Positions 53,210-64,000 of a stretch of 64,000 nt of DNA are shown piece after piece (the first letter of the stretch is position 1; each line of letters begins with the position of its first letter). The notes below the pieces were generated by a model that searched no databases, was not told the origin of the DNA, and was given only the letters and a program-made list of their open reading frames with translations. The translations under genes and the position numbers were made by a program. Origin of the DNA: Neoechinorhynchus agilis (taxonomy: Eukaryota > Acanthocephala). The stretch spans positions 15,996,001 to 16,060,000 of the forward strand of contig CM121342.1 in NCBI GenBank assembly GCA_051530055.1, read 5' to 3'.

Positions 53210-55033
53210 ATGGCGCGGAGTATTTTCCTGTGCTTCATTCCTTTTGATTTTTTAGAAATGCCTTCCAATCTTCGCGATGCGCTGCATATATCCTGTGGCT
53301 CATACAGAATTCTCCGTCGATACATTTTGTCTGAAGATAAGATCGAGAAACTCGATGACGCCGCATGGGCTGTAAATAAGTGTTTTGGAATTGGTTCCAT
53401 GGCTTTAATGTCCACTGTGAGACGAATGAATGAGTTTCCGTGGAGAAGTCGAGCATTCGCAAAGCAGTTGAAGATTGAGTACAATGAAAGTCTTAAGGAG
53501 GTGGAGCAGGTTGACCAGGTCAATTCTCAAGATGCTAAAGTAATCGATGAAACCGTGGACGCTGGTGATGAACGAAATAACGCGGAATTGGCTATAGATG
53601 TGAGAAAGCAGCGAAGAGTACCGTCGTCGCGACTTGGACGGCTTCTGACATTTGGGCAGTTAGCTGCGTCCTTGGCGTTTAATCGACGAACCGGAAATGA
53701 CAAATACTTTGAGTTCTCTTGTATTTGAGGGGAGGGTTTGCTTAGAAAGTGACCTCAAAAATCCGGTCTAAGTGAAGGTTCGGCTGAACTTATAGTTGAT
53801 ACACTTTGTAGGGTACGAGGAGCGGCTCTTAAAATAGGACAAATGATAAGTATTCAAGACAATGCAGTTGTTTCCGCCTTAATAGGTGGAGATTCCCGTA
53901 ATCTTCAATCTATATTTGAACGGGTTCGCCGTTCGGCTGATTTCATGCCGTTATCGCAACTGAACCGTGTGATGCGCACTGAGTACGGATCGGAGTGGAG
54001 ATCAAGATTCCAAGAATTCAACGATCAACCTTTCGCAAGTGCGTCGATTGGTCAAGTCCACGAGGCTTTAACAGTGGACGGACAAAAGATAGCAGTTAAG
54101 GTTCAGTATCCGGGTGTCGCTCAAAGTATCGACTCCGATATCGACAATGTTGTATCTGTCCTCAAACTTACAAGTCCTCCAAAAGGACTTTATTTGGATA
54201 GTATGTTCAAAGCGACTCGAAATGAGTTGAAACAGGAAGTTGACTATTTGATTGAGGCGCAGAATCAACGAAGATTTTGTGCACTTTTAGCAGATGATCC
54301 CATATATTACGTTCCGCGGGTTCGGGATGATCTGAGCACCCGGCGTATATTGGTCGCTGAGATGGTAAAAGGAAAAAGTATTGATGAGCTTACTGACGCA
54401 CCGGCAGCAGTCCGAAATGAATTAGGATACCAACTACTTATTTGAACATTTGGTCATTAAAAAGGGGTGGGTGGGGTGCTACTTTTGTTAAGGTCAAATG
54501 ATAGACTATGTTATCTAGAACTGTTTGTGTGGAACTTCATGCAGACCGATCCGAATTGGGCGAATTTTATGGTCGAAGCATCACAGAATGGGATTCGTCG
54601 GATTAATCTGCTTGATTTCGGATCGTGCAGTCAATTCGATAAGACGCGCTTTGTTGATCCATACATGGAGGTAATCCATTCCGCTGCAAAGAAAGATCGC
54701 GAGGGTATAATCAGAGGTTCAATAAAACTAGGTATGCTGACAGGATTGGAGAATGATAAAATGACCAATGCTCATTGCGATAGCGTCATGATCCTCGGAG
54801 AACCCTACAGAAGTGAAGAACCATTCGATTTCGGCAGGCAGGACACGACGAAACGAATTGTTGAGCTCATACCTATCATGGTTCAGAATAGATTAAAACC
54901 GCCACCAATCGAAACATATAGTCTTCATCGAAAAATGTCCGGAGCATTTTTGGCATGTGCCAAACTGAGGGCAAAAGTAAACACAAAAGCTTTGTCCGAG
55001 GAATTTTATTCCAAATATCAATACGGTCCTTAA
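53210..55033 (+). CDS. COQ8: COQ8 / ADCK3-type atypical kinase of ubiquinone synthesis
   Basis: Three exons: 53210-53712, 53773 to about 54,445 and about 54,505-55,033. An alternative start is at 53258 (MPSNLRDALHISCG). The UbiB-family landmarks are present in order: RVPSSRLGRLLTFGQLAASL (the start of the KxGQ domain), VRGAALKIGQMISIQD with KxGQ, RVRRSADFMPLSQLNRVM, QPFASASIGQVHEAL (alanine-rich nucleotide loop), KVQYPGVAQSID, VDYLIEAQNQRRF, NFMQTDPNWANF (catalytic aspartate loop), INLLDFGSCSQFD (metal-binding DFG) and PPPIETYSLHRKMSGAFL. COQ8 acts on the matrix side of the mitochondrial inner membrane to support the coenzyme Q complex. The frame at the second junction (near 54,445) ends QLLI before a stop and resumes LCYLELFVWNF, and I see no standard donor there. 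The rest is whole. Confidence 0.9.
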
Positions 55034-55435
55034 GGTTGCGGTAAACTGAATTTTGAAATGGTAATAAATAATGAGTAAAAATAATAACAATTAATTGGCT
55101 GTTTATGGCGTTTTAAGATACTTTAACCGTTCAAATATTTAAATAGGATATTTTTAAACAATCATTTATCACATCTACTGTCCTTAATCAAGAACATACC
55201 AACACTAGTTTTTAAATTTTGAAATGTGGCACAATTATTTGGGTTGGAAAATAGCCAATCATTATGGTTTGTACGATTTGAAATGCACAAAGCACGTTGA
55301 ATGTCATTGAGAGCTTCCATACGAACAATTGCGATAGCTTCAATTTGCGCCAGGCTATCTTATTCCATCTTCGACTTATTCTAAATACTTGTATGCTGAT
55401 GATCTTACAACCATTAAGCATGCATCCGATATAAA

Positions 55436-56030
55436 CACGTTTTATTGATTAGGAAAAGCGATCCATGCACTTGCCAGCATCTATCTTTGCTGAAGTTGTC
55501 TGGATGTCGGATGTTGAGGCAGGGAGGTGGGATTTGTCTTTTGAGTTTTACAGGAGAATGACAGATTAGGAGTCTTTCCTTGTTCTCCGGTTATTAAGGA
55601 AAGATTGGGCTTGAGGGAAGAAAGATTTTTGGTAGAGGGTGGTACGAGCGAGGGGGGATGAAAAAAGTTGCGGTTACGGGTGTTTACTAGGGACGAGTAT
55701 TTAGAGATGAGGGAAGAAAATTGTGGAGGGGGTTGAAGAAGACGGAGGGCGTTTTTGGAGCAAATGGAGTGGAGGTGGGCGTCGAGGGGAGGGAGTGAAG
55801 TCCTGCATATTCTCACTGCTCTCTTTTGGAAGGTTTCGAGGGAATGGAGAGCATTGGCGGGGATAGGGAGGATGGCAGAGAGATAAAAGTGGGCAAGGTG
55901 TTTAGGGGAAACGCCGAGACGCTGGAGGAGTTTGAGGAGATAAACACGAGGGTTTGTTTTAGAGAGTGTAAATGAAATGTGGGCATCCCATTTAAGGTCA
56001 CTCTTAATTACTTCTAACGAATTTCTCGCG
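55436..56030 (-). mobile_element. LINE 3' fragment (copy G)
   Basis: Minus-strand residues KRAVRICRTSLPPLDAHLHS-like, LRLLQPPPQFSSLISKYSSL, VNTRNRNFFHPPSLVPPSTK, then a 3' part ending near TAAACACGTTTTATTGATTA. TRxRNxFxPP is the C-terminal pattern of LINE ORF2, and the AAAACGTGT tail links it to the other copies, though the coding part is from a different subfamily. Confidence 0.65.
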
Positions 56031-56109
56031 TTCAGGCGGTTTGTTCATCCAAATGTCTTACCCTTAACTTAACCAAGTGCATCGCCTTTTCGATTAATCA
56101 CTTCTCCCT

Positions 56110-57000
56110 TTACCTTTCAACCGTGTCTCCTCTGTTCGTATTGTTGGTTTCCATTTTCAGGAAATCTAAAATTGGACAAGCACACATCAATTTCATTGCA
56201 TAAAGTTTCCACTAAGCTATCCTCTTCTTAAACGCCTCCGATTCCTTGGATTATTATTTAAAGACCTTAAGTACTTCTATTACAACACCATCCTACCAAC
56301 GCTCACATACGCGCATATCAACCCTTCTGCAATTTTTCTTCTAAACTATTCCAAAAACTTAATACATTTCACAAGAGGTGCACTCTAATCTGCTCCTCTG
56401 AACTCCTGCCCTTAGAAAAACACCTCTCTCAGATCTTTCAAAAGCATTCAAAGCGCCTTCATCCTCTTCCTCTTCAATTTCTAAGACACATTTCTCTTTT
56501 TACGCACACTTACAACACTCGTCGCCCCAACATTTTCCATCCTTCAGTTCCTCGCACAAATCTCTAACTCCGCTCTTTCTTCCCCACTGCTCAATCCTTC
56601 AAATGCGAAATGATTCGGAGGAAAGAACGGAAAACGACGACGAACAACTTAGGTTCTAAACAACTTACAAGTTCTTCTCCTTTCACTAGTGACATCAAAC
56701 TGGAACTTGTGAAAGTTCTTTTTTATTGTTGCATTCGACTCCATAAACCATTTATTACTCCTTCAGGTCTTTTCCGATTTCGATCAAAACGCGTGACAGA
56801 TCATCTGGCTACCCCTTCTCGGATATCATAACTTGAAATGAACTTTAGGAAAGACCCAACCTGACACCACTAATTCCCACCCGACCTAACCTGGTAATCC
56901 ACTCTAAAATGAAAACAGCCACATTCATTTATCCTATCAGAACTTGAGTGTTCACGAGGATCCAAACGTACATGGTTCCTTTTCGTTGTGCTTTAACAAA
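56110..57000 (+). mobile_element. LINE 3' fragments (copy H, composite)
   Basis: 56,255-56,580 repeats copy B in the opposite strand (YYNTILPTLTYAHINPS, TYNTRRPNIFHPSVPR). 56,815-57,000 repeats the 3' end of copies D and E (ATCATAACTTGAAATGAA, ACTTGAGTGTTCACGAGGAT, GCTTTAACAAATAA). Either one older element links both segments or one LINE inserted beside another. Diverged by perhaps 10-15% from the young copies. Confidence 0.65.
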
Positions 57001-57082
57001 TAATGGTACTTAATGGGTAAAGACAGGGTAACCATGGAAATGGATCAAGCAATGATAAATGCTTTTCAATTTTCGATACATG

Positions 57083-57532
57083 TTTGGTCGTACCGCTAAC
57101 CGTCACCGTCTCAGAGAATCCTTAAAAGTTCAGCGATTATCAGCTGATTTGGACGACAAGCGGCTAATTTTAGGTGCTGCTGAAAAGTTGCCAATTGATC
57201 AAGTGAGTGTTGGCGTTCAGTGTGACATTGTGGACTTATGTACACAGTGGCCGGATGAAACCATAGAAACCGCGGAAAAGGGGTGTATTTGGTCAAGTTA
57301 TAGATTAGTTGCTGCAGGAATAGAAAACGTCCACTGCTCCAGGGCAGAGTGCATTGGACGATGCGAAAGGCACATAGCACGCATGGCACGTAACTTATGT
57401 AGCGGCGAAGAAGATCCATTTGATTGCGTCCGGACATCATGTATGGAATGCTGCGAAAGTGTGGAGAGGATATGCGATTCCTTAAGCTCAGTGGATTCGC
57501 ATGAATCGCTCGAGTGCGAATCCGAAAACTGA
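57083..57532 (+). CDS. Unidentified cysteine-rich protein
   Basis: About 150 residues from the methionine MFGRTANRHRLRES (57083; the frame is open from 57059). There are 13 cysteines in the last 110 residues: QCDIVDLC, GCIW, HCSRAECIGRCERH, LCSGE, DCVRTSCMECCES, ICDSL and LECE. There is no signal peptide from this start, so either an upstream exon supplies one or the protein is cytosolic. The spacing does not match any zinc-finger or toxin fold I know. A polyadenylation region follows. The gene sits immediately downstream of LINE debris. Confidence 0.45.
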   Translation, partial: FGRTANRHRLRESLKVQRLSADLDDKRLILGAAEKLPIDQVSVGVQCDIVDLCTQWPDETIETAEKGCIWSSYRLVAAGIENVHCSRAECIGRCERHIARMARNLCSGEEDPFDCVRTSCMECCESVERICDSLSSVDSHESLECESEN

Positions 57533-57539
57533 GAACAAC

Positions 57540-58550
57540 TTTGTGCATTCTAACATCCAAAGAAATCAATCGATTGGTGCTTAGTAAAGGCAAAAACAAT
57601 CTCTTTCGATAAAAAAAGTGCCTTTTATTTGTCGTAGATTCCAAAAAACAACACTTGATTGTGAATCTGTGCATCTATCTACACTCGCACTAATTCTATA
57701 TCTATTGCAGAAAGTTTGATTTAAAACATAAAAATCTCATGAAATATAAGTATAATTTTTTATTTTTGATTGGCTTTCGTTTCGTCATAGTTTGAGCAAC
57801 CTTTTTCGTTAACAATGGCTAAGTGCTAATGTTTTTATTAAATTCCAAACATACTGTTCTTTAGACTTGGTTGAAAAAAGTGGAAAATTAAACGGCAAAG
57901 AGAAAAGTTTTCAAGCTAAAAATTAGCAGATAGGGCATGATTTATTCAAATTGTTAAAGGTAACAGGAAAAATAAGATGGAAAGGGAATTCTCGCCGCAG
58001 GTACACGAAATGCTCTGAATCTCATAAAAAAAGGACGATTCCGCATTGAACTTTAAAATTTGCACTGCCGTAGAAATCCCGATCGGATAAATCGGAAAGA
58101 TTGTGTAGATATTCATTTAGGAATTAATTATGATGGTGAACTGAAGGAAAAAATTATGAAACTAACAAACAATCACTAAAGAAGACCAACGCATTCGTCG
58201 AAAATTCTGATTAATATATTCGTAATTTTTTCCTTCAGTTCACCATCATAATTAAATCGGAAAGAATCGCATTAAAAAGCAGCTGACCAACATTCGATGT
58301 GTATATCTGCGACATAAACCCTATTGATTTCTTCTTTTGTTACAATTAGCACTTTTTATGTTGCCATTGAGTTTTCTCTCATTGAGTTGTGATGTCATTG
58401 GGGGGCGCCTTCACAAGTACGAAAGAATCGTACATTTCTGGAATGTATGGAACTTGCATGTGTGCATTCCTGCGAGATCATTGCTGCTTCTTACTTGAAT
58501 GACCGTACTTTTAATTGCGTTCCAGAAATATAGGGAATGGTCTTCTTTTA
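57540..58550. other. Intergenic stretch with a foldback
   Basis: No gene. Contains the inverted repeat at 58,126-58,254 (listed separately). The 3' part (58,380-58,550) should hold the promoter and leader of the ZDHHC gene. Confidence 0.5.
58126..58254. repeat. Inverted repeat, arms of about 34 bases
   Basis: AATTATGATGGTGAACTGAA, GGAAAAAATTA on the left is mirrored by TAATTTTTTCCTTC, AGTTCACCATCATAATT on the right, separated by about 60 bases. Possible remnant of a foldback transposon. Confidence 0.8.
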
Positions 58551-58551
58551 A

Positions 58552-59911
58552 ATGGCGGATCCTGACGTCATCGTTAATAACTTACAGCAAAAGGAGGGTC
58601 GTCACAGGCTTTGTGGCGGCGGCAGTGGCAGTAGAGCAAGAAGTCGTCGACGTCATCGAAGGCGACGGCAGACGGATGCCGATCAAGGGGGTGGATCTAG
58701 CCTCAGAGAACGCTTATCAAAACGTGTACCTTGCTTGTCTGCGTGGATCATCTTCGTGGCTGCCACTACCACTTACTTTGCTGCAATTGGACCCGAAATG
58801 GTTGAATTGGCCGGCTTTTGGATCATGATCCTTCACGCGTTCCTCGTATTTTTCGTCACTATTAACTTCTCACTTGTTACTTTCATGGATCCAGGATACT
58901 TTACAAAAGGTAAGTGACGGCCTATTTTTCCGATTAATAATGATTTAAGTACTGAAGAAAAAAAATGATTTCATAATGTGTGTGTGGGGAGAGAGAATTC
59001 GTCGATTTGTGTTGCATCCCTCCTCCCTTCCTTCTGGTTTTAGCAACAAACGACGAAAACGAGCAAGACGACGTTCGGAGTCCGCTTTACAAAAGCGTCG
59101 AAATTAACGGGACGTTCGTTAGGATGAAATGGTGTACGACGTGTCAGTTCTATAGACCTCCTCGATGCTCACATTGCAGCAGTTGTGACTTTTGTGTGGA
59201 CACATTCGACCATCATTGTCCGTGGTTGAACAACTGTGTTGGTCGACGCAACTACCGTTTCTTTGTGCAATTTTTGGTTTCAATAGCCGTGCACATGCTA
59301 GTCGTGTTCGGGACGTGTCTTTTCTACGTCCTTCAACAACGAGACCGAGCTCGGCAACTTAAAGTCATTTTGGCCGGGTGTCTAATGACGGTGATCACCG
59401 TTCTCGCGATCCCCGTCGGTGGACTCAGTGGATTCCATTTTTATCTGATTGCACGGGGCCGAACCACCAACGAACAGGTCACCGGCAAATTCAAGGCAAA
59501 CGCCAACCCTTTCGATCAAGGGTGCTTAGGCAATTTTATCCAGATATTCTGCGCTTCCCTGAGTCCTTCTCCGTTGAGGTACTAATGATACGCGACTAGC
59601 ATAATTCCTCCGAACTCCCTTTTTTTAGCTATGACTCGTTCGAACCATCATCTACAAGGTGGGCCACAAATCAATCGGAAAATCAGATCAATCCAAACAG
59701 ACGGTTCAAACCTGTAATCACCACCGTCTCATCGTCCATGGCTTCACCTAACTATCGCGTGGCCGTTGTGAATGCTGCAACAATCTCGAATGTATGCGCC
59801 AATCGTGGTGGGTGGAGTACCGACTTACCCTCTTACCTCGACGAAAACGACGTCGGAAACACTCAACAACCTCGCCAGCAACTATATGTACCTTCTGAAA
59901 TCAGCGTGTGA
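58552..59911 (+). CDS. Palmitoyltransferase of the ZDHHC5/ZDHHC8 type
   Basis: Three exons: 58552-58909, 59044-59578 and 59629-59911, with GTAAGT/GTACTA donors and TTTTAG acceptors. After a basic, glycine-rich N-terminus (RARSRRRHRRRR) come two membrane helices, MDPGYFTKATNDENEQDD across the splice, SPLYKSVEINGTFVRMKWC, the cysteine-rich domain (CTTCQFYRPPRCSHCSSCDF) with the catalytic DHHC in FDHHCPWLNNCVGRRNYRFF, two more helices, and the TTxE and PaCCT-like segment ARGRTTNEQVTGKF. These strings match ZDHHC5/8, plasma-membrane S-acyltransferases. The C-terminal tail (about 95 residues) is much shorter than the long tail of vertebrate ZDHHC5/8 and ends PSEISV, which may be a PDZ-binding end, as in ZDHHC5 and ZDHHC8. 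Confidence 0.92.
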
Positions 59912-60262
59912 ATTTGTAAATTCAATCGAGAACGTTTAAGGTCGTCAACGAGAGTGGGCAAAAACGAGAGCTCGTAATCCTTTTTTTCAGAATCGCTACT
60001 ACTACTGCACACACGCCGCCGTGATTCAGTTCAAAAACCAACCAGACAGCATTCGTCCATGATTTCGGTCAACCACTTGTCGCCAAAAACAATCGCACAA
60101 CCGTGGCCTCTTTTCCTCTCTCTCACTGTGTGTGTAAGTCAACACTGTCGTATGATTCATTTCTTAACACATAACGCAGCGTTTATCCAATGTTAACAAA
60201 ATAGTTAAATAGGAAACGACACAAGGACTCGGTCACTGCTTACTTTTTGTTCCCTTAGCTAA

Positions 60263-62200
60263 ATGTTATCGGCTAAATCGAATCGACACGCAATCAGAGA
60301 TACTCGGTGGGAAAAATGCCGACTTTTAATCAGTTCATTGGTGGCCTATATGATTTGCGACGGTATCAGTCTTTCCTTTGGACTATTGTTCAAAGAGCTG
60401 TTAAGACACTTCAAACGATCTACAGCGACCACATCTCTGGCTGCGTCGTTCCTTCATTGCGTACCGCTGCTCTATAGTCCATTGGCGCACTTTGTTCTTG
60501 AGTGTTTAAAATTTACAAATCTCGAAGGTATAGACGAGGGGAGGAGCTGAATAATATTACAGTAGAACGTCGTTGCGAATTAATTGGGACCGAACACCAC
60601 TCGAACGGGGTTTTTCAACAAAAGCTAGACAAACTTGGGAAAGAGAATTACATAATTTTAGCTTTATAGATGAAACAAAAATATTACTTTTTTGGTATAT
60701 ACATTTGCACACCTTCGTGTTTTTTTCACTTCAATATCTCTGATACACTTGAGGATTCAATATTTCAAATGCTCTTTCTATTTTCAAAACGTTGTGCTTG
60801 CTTTTCGAATTTGAGGCCATAACAATTTAACAGTAATAAAAGAGTAAATATTATACGTTACCTCACTTGACAATAAACCGGTCTAATATCTCATTGCCCA
60901 GGGAATAATTTTCTTTAACTTTTGACCTTAAACGAAAACACCTTTAACCGTTTTTTCGACTAAAAAACGCACTTATATAATGACCTTATCAGAATAATTG
61001 ACGTTCCACTGTATTTCTAAATCTTTACAAGTTACTTAATTTTTCTCGAGTCATCAATTTAGCTTATTCTGCATCTTCGAAACGAAGACCGAGCATGTAC
61101 TTGGGAGCCTTGGTCACGACCTTAAGTCTTGCGTCGGCTTTCTTCGTTGATGATTTTTGGCTACTCACATTCGTTTTTGGATTTGTGCTCACATTCGGGT
61201 TAGCGATCTTTTACATGGCGGCAATAACGATAATTCCTCGAGGATTCGATCGGAACATTGGCGTGGCAGTTGGTGTCACAGTGAGTGGATCAGGCATCGG
61301 TCAAGCACTGTTTTCCTTTATGTTATCTAAAGCGATCGAATACTACGGTTGGCAAGGAGCGAGCTTACTGTTAGGGGGGATTTCAGCTCATTTGTTCGCT
61401 TGTGTTGCATTCTACCCTCCACGAATTGTAGCCCGAATTAATCAGCAGCAACGGACGACTGAAGACTTCGTGGTCGTCAGGACAAAATCAACAAACGTTT
61501 TTGGAGTTCGACCATGTCTCTTTTATCTGTCGAGTTCTTTATTTATGACCGGGTTCAATATCCCTTACGTCTATTTGGCGGACTTAATATCGGAAATTGA
61601 TACAGTCGGTCTTAAGGTAAGTACTGTCCGCGCTTACGTATGCATGGGAGTTTGCATGACAATCGGACAACTACTGTTCGGTTTTCTTGTCGGTTATCGG
61701 ACTCATCTATCTACTGTATTCATTTAAAAAATGACGATCACTCACTTATAAGAGGGGCTTAATGAAGTGTGAGTGGTGGTTTGCACGTCACAAGCGTTTT
61801 GGCTTCCTCATTGTCGGTCCTCACAGTTCTGATTAACAAATCCGTGTTCGTTATGAGCCACGCAGCGTCCTTCGGCTTTCTAACGAGCGGCAGCAGTGTA
61901 CTTATGTTCGTTATCGCTAAAAGAATATCCGGAGACCGGTTCTCGCTTGTATTAGGAATTACCCAGTTCTGTCAAGGAGTTGGAATCATCATCGGTCTTC
62001 CTGTTGGCGGCCTTCTCCACGACTTGTCACATTCTTACTTCTGGACGTTTGTGTTTGCGAGTGCGGTGCTTGCATTGAGTGCACTTGTAATGGCCGCATG
62101 GCCATTTGCTGCAGAAACACCCACGGAGATCGATTCCATTATCATATCGGCTACAACCGATACAACGATTGATCATTCGCCAATTAATCGAGAGGGCTGA
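60263..62200 (+). CDS. Monocarboxylate transporter-like carrier (SLC16 family)
   Basis: Exons 60263-60527, 61063 to about 61,714 and about 61,775-62,200. The first exon gives a membrane helix with VAYMICDGISLSFGLLFKEL, the SLC16 helix-1 pattern in which the usual DGGWGW start is absent. The second exon has RRPSMYLGALVTTLSLASAF, a GFDRNIGVAVGVTVSGSGIG stretch (helix 4 glycine pattern), YYGWQGASLLLGGISAH, a cytosolic loop and helices 7-8. The third exon has RISGDRFSLVLGITQFCQGV, GIIIGLPVGGLLHDLSHSY, close to the GPP.aG.lyD..gsY motif of helix 10-11. About 460 residues with 12 helices. It would move monocarboxylates or related small acids across a membrane with protons, substrate unknown. The first intron (535 bases) contains a pogo-like MITE. 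The junction near 61,715-61,775 is not fully resolved. Confidence 0.82.
60560..61011. mobile_element. pogo/Tigger-like MITE in the SLC16 intron
   Basis: 452 bases flanked by TA on both sides (60,558-60,559 and 61,012-61,013). Ends are inverted: CAGTAGAACGTC on the left, and the reverse complement of the right end reads CAGTGGAACGTC, one mismatch in twelve. CAGTAGAAC with a TA duplication is typical of pogo/Tigger-type DNA transposons. No transposase coding is seen inside, so it is non-autonomous. Confidence 0.8.
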
Positions 62201-62462
62201 GAGATTGTATGCGCGTGTATACACAACGAACGTTTGTCTATATAAATGCGTTTCGCTATCGCTCTCTCTCGGTGAACGAAGGCTATCGAAATTCGTCACC
62301 AAGTCATAGAAGCGCATTCTACGAGTACCGAAAATGCACTTTGTCGCCGTGCTAAAACCCTAATTAATCCATAATGATGAATTCGGTAGTTGGTGGGTCG
62401 GGTTTTTTGCTCTACAACCAACACTCATACTTCAAATTAAACTTATAAGAATACTGTAAATG

Positions 62463-64000
62463 TCAACAATAATCGTTGTAATCAATGTCGTCGCCATAAT
62501 CGAGGTCATTGATGTGGTCTGGTGTTACTTCGAGTTTGTATCTCAGGATACCTAAGTGTGTACACGAGTCACAGTTACCATGCGGCCATAAGGTGACGAA
62601 TACCTCCAATTCCACCGAAACCTCGAACGAATTGACTACCTTCTTGAGATCGGTCGGTCACAATCTCCAGCGAAGTCCCTTGAACGAAATGGGGAGGGGG
62701 TTTATCAGCCTAAGTTTCAGCAGTTCTCATAAACAAATATTCTTAGCAAGGTATTCAAAATTACAAAAACCAGCTGATTTTGAAAGAAAGCGATCGTACC
62801 GAATGACTTGTAATTGTTGGCGAACCACTCGATCACGTTCATTGTTTCCACTATCTCCAGATCCTGATCCGTCTAAAAAGAAAAAAATGCATAGATATCA
62901 GTTTCACACTCTTACCTCTTTATCCCTGAAATGTTGTTTCTCCTTCTCTTCTTCTGGCTTCAAAAATATCTCCTTACTGTCGCCAGTAGCTGGATTCTTT
63001 ATGACATACCGATTGATATCCAAATTCTCCCAAACTATCAGTATCTCCACCGCGCCGCTTTGAAGTGCATAAAGGGTATCCTCGATCCCAAAACAGTACA
63101 GACCAGAATCCCGCGATATTTCGTCGAAATATCGATTAATTAGTTTTTTCTCTTGAATGAATTTGACGTTTTGAAGGCACTCGCTAGCCAGTTCAATGGC
63201 CTGATTGAATCCATTGTCGCCCCCATATGAGATATCGACGATTTTGATCACTCTTGACTGCAACCGAGGATCAAACATGTCACTTTGGCTGAGTTCCGTC
63301 TTAAAATCAGCACTCCCGGCCAGAACGATGCCACTGCAATTGACCCGATCGTTCGATATGTAGCACGTTACCGCAGTTTCGGCCACTTTCCTTATATAAT
63401 TATGCCGTTTTTCCATGCGGAGACGAGCGAAACGTAGCGCAGATTGTCCACCTCGACCGTGCTTCTTTGGAAGATCGACAGTAAAACGTGTTAGAACCTA
63501 TTTAGATTGATGTGAGATGGCCATTAATGCAGAGCCACTCACATTCCGGGCATTTCCTTGTAAGGTTCCAAACAGTGCCCCATTGCCGTCTATGACGATA
63601 AAACCGAATCTTGTATCGTCCACAAGAAGTGCACTTAGGGCCTATTGAAGAAAATGTAGAAAAAGAATCATCGAAACATTACGCACTTCGGTGTGAAACT
63701 TATTGTCGCACAAATACAACGACGTATTGATGGCCTTAAAAGGCTCAAAATCGATATTAACCTTCTTTTCTTTTCCATCCTCGGTCACTATTGTCCCACA
63801 ATAAACAACAAGACCTTGATCAGGAACTCGATTATACAATTTAAGACGAGTTTGAACGCTGGTGATCGCACTTAATACCGATGACCGATTCACCCGATTT
63901 TTTATGTTGCTCGCTGTGCCGTACTCATCAGCGAGCATCTTTGATATACGGCTAATTTGATCCTTTGGTGGAATGATTAGCGATATCATACTTGTGCCGT
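62463..64000 (-). CDS. ETF1: Eukaryotic peptide chain release factor 1 (eRF1), 5' end beyond the window
   Basis: Exons (minus): from beyond 64000 to 63687, 63641-63543, 63497-62916, 62872-62800, 62678-62604 and 62551-62463 (TGA). All introns are 43-122 bases with GT..AG. The partial product starts [18 protein letters not shown] and shows the eRF1 landmarks: the YxCxxxF element (YLCDNKF), [20 protein letters not shown] with the GGQ that triggers peptide release, [40 protein letters not shown], a minidomain and the acidic end [14 protein letters not shown]. eRF1 recognises all three stop codons in the ribosomal A site and works with eRF3. Odd: the NIKS motif reads NIKN ([10 protein letters not shown]). 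About 30 N-terminal residues lie outside the window. Confidence 0.96.

Noticed and set aside
53700-53780. A GT..AC intron or one-base slip in COQ8
   Set aside because: A normal GT..AG intron (53713-53772, acceptor TCTAAG) joins the exons in frame, so no exception is needed.
62509-63063. Plus-strand 184-residue ORF
   Set aside because: It is antisense to eRF1 exons and is explained as their shadow.
1-64000. CRISPR arrays, bacterial operons, rRNA genes or integrons
   Set aside because: Spliced animal genes throughout; no regularly spaced identical repeats and no rRNA-like sequence.

Overview
This is a window from a compact, AT-rich animal genome. Host genes have introns of mostly about 39 to 70 bases with ordinary GT..AG ends, they sit on both strands a few hundred to a few thousand bases apart, and all three stop codons are in use. 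The protein set is bilaterian (nuclear receptor, collagen galactosyltransferase family, TOM1, ELL, eRF1, SLC22 and SLC16 carriers). Intron size and the mix of Penelope-like elements, LINEs and tRNA-derived SINEs suggest an ecdysozoan such as a nematode, but the lineage is an inference and is not proven by any single feature.

Layout. 0.8-1.8 kb: a Nudix DIPP-type phosphohydrolase and an unidentified minus-strand ORF. 3.5-6.7 kb: a many-exon minus-strand gene that I read as MCMDC2. 8.7-13.9 kb: an unknown nuclear-type protein, a degenerate tandem repeat, the Pol II elongation factor ELL and two membrane-protein ORFs. 14-20 kb: LINE remnants, a small secreted Cys-rich protein gene with a partial duplicate, and a Penelope-like element. 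20-23.4 kb: proteasome beta-3, a putative peptide-hormone precursor and a nuclear receptor. 24-27 kb: retroelement debris and a SINE piece. 27-34.3 kb: HIP/ST13, TOM1-like and an SLC22 transporter. 34.5-37.4 kb: LINE and Penelope fragments. 37.5-41 kb: a collagen galactosyltransferase-like gene enclosed by two inverted, about 99% identical LINE ends, then RRP7A. 41-51 kb: a Penelope-like element with inverted ends, then an LTR retrotransposon of the Ty3/gypsy type with a nearly intact LINE inside one of its LTRs, then the 5' exon of a host membrane-protein gene. 51-52.3 kb: a tRNA-headed SINE with hammerhead-like modules. 53-64 kb: COQ8, an LINE-end cluster, a Cys-rich ORF, a ZDHHC5/8-type palmitoyltransferase, an SLC16 carrier (with a pogo-like MITE in its intron) and eRF1 running off the end.

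The genes are housekeeping genes from unrelated pathways: proteolysis (PSMB3), chaperoning (HIP), translation termination (eRF1), ribosome assembly (RRP7A), ubiquinone synthesis (COQ8), transcription elongation (ELL), endosomal sorting (TOM1) and inositol pyrophosphate turnover (Nudix). No operon or gene cluster is evident.

Points most worth a second look: (1) a tRNA-derived SINE, present twice, that carries the core segments of a hammerhead ribozyme in a permuted order; (2) hairpins resembling decayed hammerheads at the 3' ends of several Penelope-like families; (3) eRF1 with NIKN in place of the near-invariant NIKS motif, together with an in-frame UGA in the collagen galactosyltransferase-like gene; (4) a cleanly dated nesting, LINE inside LTR element inside a host intron, with both target-site duplications visible.
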